Positions 44,503-54,794 of a stretch of 64,000 nucleotides of DNA are shown piece by piece. Under the pieces are notes generated by a model, which made no database searches, was not told where the DNA came from, and saw only the letters and a program-made list of their open reading frames with translations. The stretch's first letter is position 1. Every line of letters begins with the position of its first letter. The DNA is taken from positions 1 through 64,000 of the forward strand of contig JAAEAF010014503.1 of NCBI GenBank assembly GCA_011037195.1, written 5' to 3'. This DNA comes from Triatoma infestans. Taxonomy: Eukaryota > Arthropoda > Insecta > Hemiptera > Reduviidae. A program made the position numbers and the translations under genes.

Positions 44503-46478
44503 TTTTTGCTTTTTTAGCTCTACAGTCCATGAAGGGCCTTGGCTTCCTTAACAATCTTACACCATTCATTCCTGTCCTTCGGTTTCGTCTTCCACCTCCT
44601 GGAATCAGATCTCGCTCCGCTTCTTCCAGCCTTTTTTTTCTGGGTCTCCCCACTTTCCTTCTGCCTTCCGGGCGACTCATTTACAACTTCTTGGTACCTC
44701 TTCCCACGTCCATCCTCTCGACATGCCTAGCCATTCCAATTTTTTGCCTTTCATTTCCTGCTCAGGTGCATCATACAACTCACTAAGCTCACTATTTTTC
44801 CGGACCTTCCGAATCCCATCCTCCCATTTAGGACCAAAATCCTTGTGAGTATCTTTTTCTCCCATGCACGGAGCATTTTAAATTCCTCATGTTAAGTATC
44901 CATGTTTCACATGCATACATAACTACATGGCGGATGACGGTCTTATAGATTCTCAGTTTATGCTTCCTTGAGATAGACTTGGACTTCATCGTTTGAATTA
45001 GAGCAAAGAAACACCTGTTTCCGCTTGCCAATCTTGCTCCTTATACTGCACTCTGTAGTAAAATTTGCGTCCAGATATTTGGAAGATTTTATATTTTCGA
45101 ACGATGTACCATTAACAGTGACTTTTGTTAAACGACAGATCCTATTGTCAAACCTGGAAGCTAGCAAGTACTTCGTTTTATCATGATTTATTTGTAAACC
45201 CACGGACCTGGCATTTCTTTCCAGTTGAGATAGCTTTCTTCCAAAGCTTTGAAGGTTCTTGCTACCAGAACAACATCATCTGCGTATGCCAGATATTGAA
45301 CATATCGATTGAAGATCGTACCGTTAAGGCTTACGTCGATGCTACGGATCTTTACCTTTTCCAAGCAAAAATTAATAGAGTAGAAGGACATCACCTTGTC
45401 TGAGCCCTCTGTTAATGCTGATCATTTCAGAACAGGTTCCCTGCACCCTGATTTTAACGACCGACTTTTCCAAACACAGTTTCACCATTCTGATGAGTTA
45501 CCGAGTATACGAAACTCTCGTAGCACCTCGTATATCTTGCACCTATATGGACTATCACATGCCTGTTTAAAGTAAATAAACAAATGATGAACGCCTATAT
45601 TATTTTCTCATGAATCATTCTTTGTGCAAAAATGTGGTCCATATTTGACCGACCTCTGCGAAAACCTGCTTGATAGTCCCCTAAGACTCTTTCTGCATAT
45701 TGTGTTAGCCGCTTAGCTATTAACTTGGCCAAAACTTTATACACAGCGGGCAACAGAGCTATTCCTCTGTAGTTCTCACAATCAGTCCTATCCCCTTTTT
45801 TGAAGAGCGGACATACAATTGCTACGGACCACTCATTACGCATCGTCTCTGAGTTCCAAATATTTACAATAAGCTGGAATAATTTTTCCCACAACATCTC
45901 GGGACCAAGTTTTACCATTTCGGCCATTACTCCATCATCTCCAGGTGCCCTGTTATTTTTCAAGTTCGCAATTATTTCTTCTACTTCCTCTTTTTCCGGG
46001 TATTCAATGTAGTCATCATTCATATCTACATCCTCCTCTGAACTTTCTCTGGCTTCTTCTATACCTTCCCTCATAATTAGAAGTCCATCAAAGTACTCCC
46101 ACCATCTCTTCCTTATCTCCGCTTCACCACCAATCAGTGTTCCGTCCTCACCTCTACAAAACTCAATACTTGCCTGGAAAACTTTTTTTTCGTCTTTATT
46201 GCGGCATACAACTCCTTAATTGTCTTGCCTTCTCCATCCTCCTGCATTATTTCCAGCCTTGCCTTTTCAAACTCTCTTTTCTTTTTCCTACAAATTTTAT
46301 TTGCTTCCCTTCGTTTCCTCTTATATTCCTCTGCATTAGCTCTTGTAGTCCGAGCTATCATATTCTTCCTGGCTTTATTCCTTTCCTCAATCTTAATTCT
46401 GCACTCTTCATTGAACCACTCACTTCTTGGTATTTTCGCTTTTCTCCCCGCTGTATCTGCCACCGCTTTGATAATCGC
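44503..46478 (-). mobile_element. RTE-type LINE, 5'-truncated, with 14-bp target duplication
   Basis: Flanked by perfect AAGGACAATATAAT at 44489-44502 and 46479-46492. It begins in the endonuclease-RT linker and ends with GCTAAAAAAGCAAAAA at its 3' edge. The polyprotein runs almost to the 3' end, as is usual for RTE. Confidence 0.9.
44503..46478 (-). pseudogene. RTE polyprotein remnant: linker, reverse transcriptase, C-terminus
   Basis: In minus order: the linker EWFNEECRIKIEERNKARK (46134-46470); RT fingers and palm (45595-46074) with NNRAPGDDGVMAEMVK, PLFKKGDRTDCENYRGIALL and GDYQAGFRRGRSNMDHIF; YLAYADDVVLVART, the catalytic YADD (about 45300); INHDKTKYL and KYLDANFT (45080-45200); LRIYKTVIRHVVMYACETW (44900-44960); and finally GRRKVGRPRKKRLEEAERDL (44600-44680), the RTE C-terminal signature. 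Frame shifts separate these parts, so the copy is dead. The endonuclease is lost by 5' truncation. Confidence 0.85.
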
Positions 46479-46492
46479 AAGGACAATATAAT

Positions 46493-49400
46493 GAATAGCT
46501 ACAAATTCCAGGACAAAAATAGTTTTTACCAAAAAGTGTGAATTCCTTTGAGAAATTTTTATGGGTGTTTAACATCAATTTTATTTTGTCCCACTAGTAG
46601 AAACGGCGGATTTGTCGTCGATGAAATGTTCATTTCATTCTCAACGTTCTCAACGTTTACTCCTCTCCTACCCTAAAGAGCTCCTGAAGAAGGGCACCAC
46701 TGATACCCGTAAACACAGAGCAACAAATAATTCTTTTTCTTTAAAAACTACTCTAGCCATTGCCATACAAATATCTCATCATTCTAAAAAAAATTATAGA
46801 AATAAAAAATTGAAATTTGTCCGAGATAATGGCAAAAAGTAGAGAAACTATTCAGAAAGATCCATTTCAGGTTGACGGATTATCTTCCAATACAGAAAAT
46901 TAGCAATGTATTTAGCGGAATATAGATAGTTAAACAGTTCATTATATTAAAACTATTGTACAGTAGGAAGCTTAGGGTCGCAGTCCCCCAGTAGTCTTAT
47001 AAACGTTCTTTTTTCGAAAAAAGGTTCAGATAAAAGTAAACAATCTATAATATTATGGATAGCTACTATTCTAGAAAATCATCGAAAACCGAAAAAAAAA
47101 AAACATTCAATAACGTCGCACGATGTAAGTAATTAAACTTTCAAAAATTTGACATTAGCGCAATAGTCCCTGTGACAAAAGTAAACAAGAATCCAATGTA
47201 ACCGAACTTATAAATGCCATTAAAATCAGATTTCTGCATTAGGCGTCTTAATTCTGCCATTCTTGTCCCATATGTTAAAGCTGGTATAATATTAAACCCA
47301 CTTCTTTTTGAAAAAAATAAAGAAAACTTAAATTCTTGCCAACGTTTCGACAAATATATTGTCTTTTTCAAGGCATAAAAAATAAAAAAATAAAAACTAT
47401 TAAATAATCTTTAAAACATATCAAACTTGAAAACTTATGTATAATTTTGTAAATAAAAAGTTGAGAACACCTCAACAACACAGAGAATAGGGTTTCACTC
47501 TTCACTGAAAGACATTATATTTGTCGAAACGTTGGCAAGAATTTAAGTTTTCTTTATGTTTTTCAAAAAAAGGCCGAAACTCACGATCCTTTTCCTTCAT
47601 ACAAGCAAGGGTCGAGAAGAATCTTCCATTAAACCCACTCTGAAAGTGGGAATGCTTAGCGGCGCCCATGCTCACACAGACACGCAAAAAACATACAAAT
47701 TCGTGAATACAAACATCCATATCCACAGCCAATTAGAAATTTTTTTCTTCTGAGAAAACTCAAAAAACATGTATTTTTATGAAATCAAAATTTTGAAAGT
47801 CATATTTTCATGTTTGAACATGTAAACTAATATTAGTCAAGCAAAAAAATTAGTTGGCTGTGTTGCCAAAGAAGAAACTTATTATTTAACTTTTATAAAC
47901 TGATTAAGTTTATTCAACTTTCGGATAACTTTGATGTCCTTCCTCAGAAACTGTTAAGGACGAATGGAAAGTTCAAAATAATATTACATTTAATAAAAAC
48001 TTTAAAAATTAAGAAAAGGAGGTCAAAAGGAGATAAAACCTGGGTCCAACGATCCACAAATTTTGCAAATTTGCAAATCAATTACAATACCCCTGAAGGA
48101 AAAAAAAAATAAAATAAAAATTACATCTAATAAAATGTCTGCTCTAGATTATCCAAGACAATGGCTTCAAGAGCGACTCAGTTCCTACAAGATTTCATCA
48201 AAAAAGTGTTGCACAGCATTTCTTTATCAATAAGGGGGCAGTTTTGTCACGGTCTTCATTATGATGTACAATTTGAATTAAATTTTTCCCGAGGATTTTG
48301 TTAAAATTAATGTTGAAAGGGATAAAATTATGTTTAAGAGGCCCTTGTCATTAATCCTGCTGTCCGCTTTGAATCCAATGATCCAAAATTGGGGAGGAAA
48401 ATGGATACAGAGAAGAGGGACACGGTTATACGAAACAATATATCCCTCACCTGAAAGAAAAATACTGGGGGAAAGGTTTGTTGAACGTCATTTCTAAGTG
48501 AAGGGACTCTGGTTTGGGATTAGAGGAGCGATCCGTAAGACCACGAGTGAATCTATTGAAGACCACCACCGGTTGGAAATTGATCAAGGTTATCTGTGGG
48601 AGATTGCTGAAACAATCATACTTGATTCTCTAGGTATAGTCTCCCATCACATACATGGGACATGTACCAGCAATGGTTAATTGACTTATCCATTCATTTA
48701 ATATTAGCTCTTGCGGTCTTTATTAAGCGTTATATTTGTTCTGGTTAGAATTTGTATATAGTAAATACCTACGCATTATTCTTATTCTACCATTTTGGGT
48801 GATGTTTGTTGTAGTTGGTTGTTGTATGTTTGTAGTAGCACGAGCGGTTTTGTACAAGGGCTTGTATGTATGTTTGAGATAGAAGTATTAGTAATAAACA
48901 AGAGAGTACCAATGTTTTTTAAATAAAAATATTATTTCTTAGTAAATTTAAGTATTTAACATATCACAACTGTATCTTAATAAAATGATGTTATCTAGAA
49001 TAGAGGCAAATCTCGCATGAGTTTAAGAGCGATTCCTGGGGCAAATGTGAACTCCCATCATTCCGTCAACTTCTTTAGAATTGTTGTTGATTTGTCGTCA
49101 AATATGGGATCCCATATCTCCCCAGACCAAAATTCTATATGAGACCCAAACCCTTTTCTACATTTGTTCCAATTTGTTGCTACATAATTCTAAAGTAAAA
49201 GTAAGCGTCCCTCTCGCGTTAATTAGTGGCATTCTCTTCGATGCGAGATGTGGTCTGGTTAATAAGAAACTCAATTATTTCTTAAGATAACTTGTACGAG
49301 TTCAGTGCAGTCTTTTTTTAACACTAGAACTCATAAAACAATGTGGATACTGATTATATCCTGTGTAATTCTCTGATATCGCATTTTTATCAAGATATCT

Positions 49401-49789
49401 AGAAGATAGACGAACACCCGAACCAATTAATGACTTCATCGCAATGAAGCAGGCTGTTAAGGATATAATCTCTTAGGTTTTTCATTTCTGTGGACCTAAG
49501 CTTAATAACTAAGAATCGTTATGATTGGTTGTAAAGTGTGTGCATTTATTTTTCACTGAATTGATTAGTGTCCTGTTTCAGCAACTCGATGTAATTGAGC
49601 AGCCATGCTTATTTTAATTATTGAAATAAAGTGCTTTTTTCTTCTTGAAAAGGTTCTATACTAAATTGTAATTATATTTATGACACTAACTAGTATTTAG
49701 CAGCACGATTTTATTTAAAAAAACAAAATTTTTCAAAAAAGTTCGGTGAATAATTTTTATATAATCTTATAATTATAATCATACAAATC
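46493..49789. other. Unassigned sequence with hammerhead-like motifs
   Basis: No gene recognised. Hammerhead-like or related palindromes: 46684-46714 (plus), 47350-47385 (minus, GACAA/TTGTC stem then GAAACGTTGG), 47515-47535 and about 47903-47943 (minus, CTGAGGAAGGA...TCCGAAAGTT). 46850-46880 resembles a piece of the Helitron-like family. The frames at 48498-48680 and 49081-49290 look spurious. Confidence 0.3.
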
Positions 49790-50490
49790 ATTAACCTGTA
49801 GAATATTATGAAATGTCGAAATGGCTCGGTGTACTATTGTCTAGTGTCTAAAAGTAAATATGAAAAATTATGATAAAGATAATAACCAAAATTTTTGAAG
49901 AATCTATAGCTATTTAGTTGACATCTATTTTGTGAAGATTCATTATATTATAATAACTACTGTTATTATAGTAAGCGATGATTTTTTGCCTATAGAAATA
50001 GACAAATAACAATTTTCTAGTAATAAAAGTTAGTATCTGAAGTCATCCAGATATCCGTATTAAAATCTTTACTTATTTGGGCCATTTTAAATAGAATTTA
50101 ATTAAATAAAAACTAATTTTTTTATACTTACAGTTAATATTTCTAAAAATGGTAATATTATTAACATTACTATTAACTTGGAGACAAACATTTGAATCTA
50201 TCTTGATTTGCTAACAGATAACCAATGCGATCATTGTTTAATTTTAATTTATTTTTAACATTTCTCATTGTTAAATAAGAACAGTCATTACTTCGATTTT
50301 ATTACTTCCATTTATTGACCTTGTTTAACAATCAATTCTTTTATAATTTATTATAGAATTTTTTTTTTGTAATTATAAATGAAACAAATTTAAGACAAAT
50401 AAATAAATAACTTTTTGAATTTCCTATTGTTATAAAAAAAATAAAAAATAAATCAAATAATTTTATTAAGTTTGTAATAGTAAAAATTTA
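49790..50490 (+). repeat. Duplicated block B, left part (matches 30700-31480)
   Basis: Counterpart of block A without the SINE. It is followed by LINE debris (50.7-52.1 kb) and a SINE before the homology resumes at 52445-52650. Confidence 0.65.
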
Positions 50491-50714
50491 AACGGGGCTA
50501 CCACCCAATAAATAACTGTTCTATGATTGATTGCATGTGTAGATAATCTTGGAGTGAGTGCACCTCCAAATCTAAATAATTTTTATTTTGTTAACTGGGC
50601 ATAATATAAAAAGGTAAGCCAACTTGCATCAATTTCTGGCCTGGCAAGTAATTAATTGCATAATTAACCCTTAACCTAATTTATATATTTCAAATTTTAA
50701 TTAGTAGTTCACAT

Positions 50715-51330
50715 TTTATCGTCAGTTTGGGGCGGGTGTACCGCAAGGGAGTATATATGGTCCCGCCCTATTCCCAGTATACACATCGGACATACCTACA
50801 CATCCATCCACACACTTTGTACATACGCAGATGATACACCCACACTAGCTACAAGTACAAACCCTACATCAGCTTCACACAAGTTACAGACCTTTGGAAC
50901 CCACACACAAAACTTAAAAGACAAGCAATGACTAACGTTCCAAAGTTCATTTCAGACTTCTTCGAAGACGTTCTAAATTATCTACAGAATTGAAAAGACT
51001 TATATATATTGCGGTTCTCAAACCTATTAGACTTATGGACTAGAATTATGGGGTTTAGCTAAACCTATAAACATACGAACTACACAGGACATTTCAATCC
51101 AAACTACATCGACAAATAATTAACGCCCCTATAATGTCACAAATTTCCTGTCTCCATTAAAGACTTCAACTTGCCTTACTATTAAAACTGCCAAGACGAT
51201 AATAAAATATCTCAAATACCATATCGCTCTCTCATTGGTCTAATCCATTAGTACAATCTCTAGCCTCTACTACTATCTATGACAATCCTCCTTGCCGTTT
51301 GAATCGTCAGTGGCCCCGAGTAAATTCCTT
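50715..51330 (+). pseudogene. Jockey-type LINE reverse transcriptase fragment
   Basis: Plus-strand translation in shifting frames gives AGVPQGSIYGPALFPVYTSDIPT (RT box B' and following), then TYADDTPTLATST (the catalytic YADD, about 50822-50860), VPKFISDFFEDVLNYLQN, IAVLKPIRLMD and FQSKLHRQIINAPIMSQIS. The CRLNRQWPRVN-like block near 51295-51325 is the normal Jockey C-terminus. Many stops; no endonuclease. Confidence 0.6.
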
Positions 51331-51599
51331 GGGAATTGATCAAGCATCACTCCGGCAGCCCGTAGAGTGTGCTACCTCCCCACCAGTTCTTCACATCAAG
51401 ATATCATCTCATCCTTATCTAATATTTATTGTTTATATATTACTTCACAAAATTATAAATTTCTAAATAAAAATTTAAAAAAAAAAACTGAGGTTCACGC
51501 TTATTTTTGTTGTATTCATTTATAGATTAATAAAAGATATTATTTACTATAATCAGCGCAAAACTGGTATAAATAATAAGGATCAGAGTATGTAACAAA

Positions 51600-52145
51600 A
51601 CACTAAGAGGGGAAAAGTTACCCAGTGGTAAACATTGCAATAACACACAACACTGCTTAGTCACTCTCGTCGTCAGAGAGAAGATTGCAAGGCCACTGAC
51701 GTGTTTTACACGTTTAGGAGGATTACTTGGAATGGTTTTGGAAGATAGTTGCTGTACTAATGGGTTCGGATGTGAATCTAGGTAGAGATGGAATTTTCAA
51801 TAACGGTTTTCAGCAATTTGGCAGAAGAAAGGAATATTAAGATCTGTATGAATAGTTTGATTGGAGACATAGAAGAGAGCGTTAACTATGGAGCGGAGAA
51901 TTTTGGATTGTAAGGATCGGATTCTTTGGAGATTTGAGCGTTTAGATGAATCCGTCCAATGCCGTACACCTAGATAGGTTATAATATATTAATGTAAATT
52001 AGTCTTTTGCTCTCCAGGGAGAGTTTAAATCTGTTGTCTGGGAAACTTTTGGAAACGAGTGCTGCCCTTTTAAGTTGTGTATGAGGATTCCAGTTAAGTA
52101 TTTTGTCCATGTAAAGCACCAAGTTAGTTAGCGGACTACGTTGAC
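51600..52145 (-). pseudogene. Jockey-type LINE C-terminal fragment (minus)
   Basis: Minus-strand reading gives SPLTNLVLYMDKILNWNPHT and LKRAALVSKSF (thumb region), then SNLQRIRSLQSKILRSIVNALFYVSN, TIHTDLNIPFF and HPNPLVQQLSS, ending in KRVKHVSGLAIF. This is the same C-terminal region as the 50.7 kb fragment but in opposite orientation, so the two are separate insertions. Stops and frame shifts are common. Confidence 0.6.
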
Positions 52146-52190
52146 TATCAATAGAGGAATTGGAAGTTGTGGTCGGTTGGAGGAAGAATA

Positions 52191-52433
52191 TTTTATTTTT
52201 ATTTACTTATTTAAGGCGTCTCAACATCTGTGGTCATTTGCGCCCGGAGCCTTCTCAGTGCACTGCCGGTCTCCGGACAGTGTTCTCCCGTTACAGACAA
52301 CACTGTCCATCACCGGACAGTGAGCTGTAGGGGCTTCTAGGAAAAGAAAATCTAAGGGTAGCATGGCTGGATTCGAACCCGTGATCCCTGCGTTGCTAGT
52401 CCAACGCGCTACCACTGAGCTAATCCCTTCCCT
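52191..52433 (-). mobile_element. tRNA-derived SINE with 11-bp target duplication
   Basis: Flanked by GAGGAAGAATA at 52180-52190 and 52434-52444. Minus-strand A box (52422-52412) and B box (52379-52369) are intact; the tail is AATAAATAAAAATAAAA-like. About 243 bases. Confidence 0.9.
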
Positions 52434-52444
52434 GAGGAAGAATA

Positions 52445-52650
52445 ATACGACGAAGAATAAAGATGTTGAATTAAAATTTGAAGTTAGATTTTTGTAATCG
52501 AATTTGGACCCTGATTAATCCAAGAGGAGATCGATTTTGTTTTCTCTACTTATTCAAATAATACAGCAATTTTGAAAATAACATATAATTTAAATGTTTC
52601 ATTAATTTATTGAAATGAACAAAATATGAACTTAGGATACGTTAATCCTG
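52445..52650 (+). repeat. Duplicated block B, right part (matches 31580-31770)
   Basis: TTAGATTTTTGTAATCGAATTTGGACCCTGATTAATCC-type match to 31600-31640, then TTGAAAATAACATATAATT and TTATTGAAATGAACAAAATATGAAC. Confidence 0.6.
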
Positions 52651-52832
52651 CAAGTAGGCGCGCTCCTGGAACATGAAAAATATTTGGGGCGGATATTTTT
52701 AATTTAATTTCGTCATATGTGAGTAAATTCTGCAATAAATTGAACAAATTAATCAAAATCTATTTATTTAATTAGGCAATGAACAAATGATTACGTAAAT
52801 CTCTTGAAAATAATCACATGACTTCTATTAAT

Positions 52833-53603
52833 TTTTTTTTTTTTAATTTAAGGCACGTTAACACCTATGTTCATTGGCGCCCAGAACCTTCCCCAGTGCA
52901 CTGCCGGCCTCTGGACAGTGTCTCTCGTTACAGACAACTCTGTCCATCATCGGATACCCGTGTAGGTCCACGGCTACTTTCCAAGCAAATTGAGGTAGGA
53001 TTGGTACTTGCTTGCAATTGAGGTAGGATTCATAGTGGCCGTGGTTTAACCAATAACTCCAATGACCGCGGTCATGAGTTGAGCGGGAGGAGACTCGCAA
53101 TATCGCAATATCAAATTAACCCCGGAGCCAGCCCGCTACTGGAAGCGCATTTGCTGGGTGTGCGGGGTTCACCAGAGCCTCCTAGAGTGTGCCTTTTCTA
53201 GCTTCTGGTAGTGCAGTGTGACCACGTTGTAGGATCACACTGCGCGCTGGTTGAGCGTATCTCAACCTGCCCTTAAATGGGTCAAGCAGGGGAGTGCTTC
53301 GGACTTCTATTATGGTCGGGCATCGCACTAAAAGTCCTTGCATGCTGGTTACATCCCCTTCTTGTCAAACGATCCCGTTGCTTGCAACGGGGGACCGGTA
53401 AACCCGAAAGGGTAGGTACGGTCTAGAAAGATCCCCCGAAGTACCAGGAGGAAAAGGGGTATACGGGGAAGGATGTCCATCCCCGGACAGTGAGCTGTAG
53501 AAGCTTCTAGAAAGAAAAAATGTAAGGGTAGCACAGCTGGGCTCGAACCTGGGTCCTCCGTGTGGGAGTCCAGTACGCTAACCACTTAGCTAATCCCTTC
53601 TCT
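52833..53603 (-). mobile_element. tRNA-derived SINE split by a 519-bp insert
   Basis: SINE halves are 52833-52954 (tail and body) and 53474-53603 (body and tRNA-like head; B box 53549-53539, A box 53592-53582). The outer target duplication is ACTTCTATTAAT (52821-52832) against ACTTCTTTTAAT (53604-53615), one mismatch. Inner duplication of SINE sequence TGTCCATCnnCGGA at 52941-52954 and 53474-53487. Confidence 0.82.
52955..53473. mobile_element. GC-rich structured insert of unknown family inside the SINE
   Basis: Bounded by the 14-base duplication TGTCCATCnnCGGA, so it transposed into the SINE. It is far more GC-rich than its surroundings and has no open frame. It can form hairpins: GCAGTGTGA/TCACACTGC (about 53215-53244), CCCGTTG/CAACGGG with loop CTTG (53374-53391), ACCC/GGGT with loop GAAA (53402-53413) and GGTAC/GTACC (53415-53445). 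CCCCTT/AAGGGG (53355-53360, 53454-53459) closes the last three as a multibranch. It may be a SINE-like RNA-derived element or a LINE 5' region; family not recognised. Confidence 0.65.
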
Positions 53604-53679
53604 ACTTCTTTTAATACAATTATATATAAAATGACAAATTTTTCTTTAAAGCCAACTATTACGTATTTGTCTTAACATA

Positions 53680-53700
53680 TATATATATATATATATATAG
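53680..53700. repeat. (TA)n microsatellite
   Basis: About ten TA units; a similar tract lies at 54066-54087. Confidence 0.8.
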
Positions 53701-54404
53701 AGGTGGTGGGGCATAAGTACCGAACTACTAATCTTGGCAGGTAAAGACGCGATGATTATATTATGGCCTCAGTAGAGCTCTCTATTAAACACTGAACCAA
53801 CTACAGATAACATTTGAAATTAACGCCACAAATTCCGCAAAGCTATAGAAAATCATAATTTTTTTACAATTACAAAAAAATAATTTTTTTTTTCTTTTGA
53901 AAATGGTTTCAAATAAAAGTAATACATTTTTATTTATGAAGTTAGCATACCAAGTTTAAAGGAAATCGTTTTAGTCGTTTAATCGTTTTACTTGGCCTCT
54001 AAGGAATACCAAGAATTTGAAGATTAAATTACATAAATAAGAATATATAAAGTTTAATGAAGATGTATATATATATATATATATATAGTCATGTGCGAAT
54101 AAGTAATAAATAAATATTGAAAAGAATGCAAGATTAGCTTCTGAGAGAGTATTTAATTATTATCTACAATCATCAGCCAAGCAACAGTGTATGGATCAAG
54201 ACTCAACAGTTACAGGCACATAAGATTTATTTCCTTTTTCCTATTTCTCCTCTCCCCTTGTCATCGATATGGGCCAATGACACATGGGTTTCCAGCACTG
54301 GTAACCAGGATTCTGAGTTTTAAGGTAAGCGCCATTCTTTTGGCTATTGAAAGTAATAAATAATATTTGCTACCGATTTTTAAATTTAATTTATATATTC
54401 ATTT
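53701..54404. other. AT-rich spacer
   Basis: No gene seen. 53805-53990 has AACATTTGAAATTAACGC and GAAAATGGTTTCAAATAAAAGT, similar to 35655-35735 and related to the Helitron-like family. Confidence 0.3.
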
Positions 54405-54412
54405 TTGTCCAT

Positions 54413-54651
54413 GAGGAATGGACTAGCGTAGTGGTTAGCGTACTGGACTCCCAAGCGAGGACTCGAGTTCGAGTCCAGCTGTGCTACTCTTAGATTTTTT
54501 TCTTCCTAGGAGCACCTACAGCTCTCTGTTCAGTGATGGATAGTGTTGTCTGTAATGAGAAAATACTGTCCGGAGGCTGACAGTGCACGTGAAGGCTCCA
54601 GGCGCCAATGACCATAGATGTAGACGCGCCTTAAATTTAAAAAAAAAAAAA
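54413..54651 (+). mobile_element. tRNA-derived SINE with target duplication
   Basis: Flanked by TTGTCCAT at 54405-54412 and 54652-54659. A box TAGCGTAGTGG (54424-54434), B box AGTTCGAGTCC (54466-54476), tail GACGCGCCTTAAATTT plus A-run. Confidence 0.88.
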
Positions 54652-54794
54652 TTGTCCATATAATTTTAATATTGTAATTTCCCATTTTGCTCACCCATCA
54701 TATTATATTATATATACAGTACACTCAATATTTTTACTCTTCAATTCTATTAATCAGAGAAAATTCTCGAGGTGTCTCTTCTCAATTTAGATTA

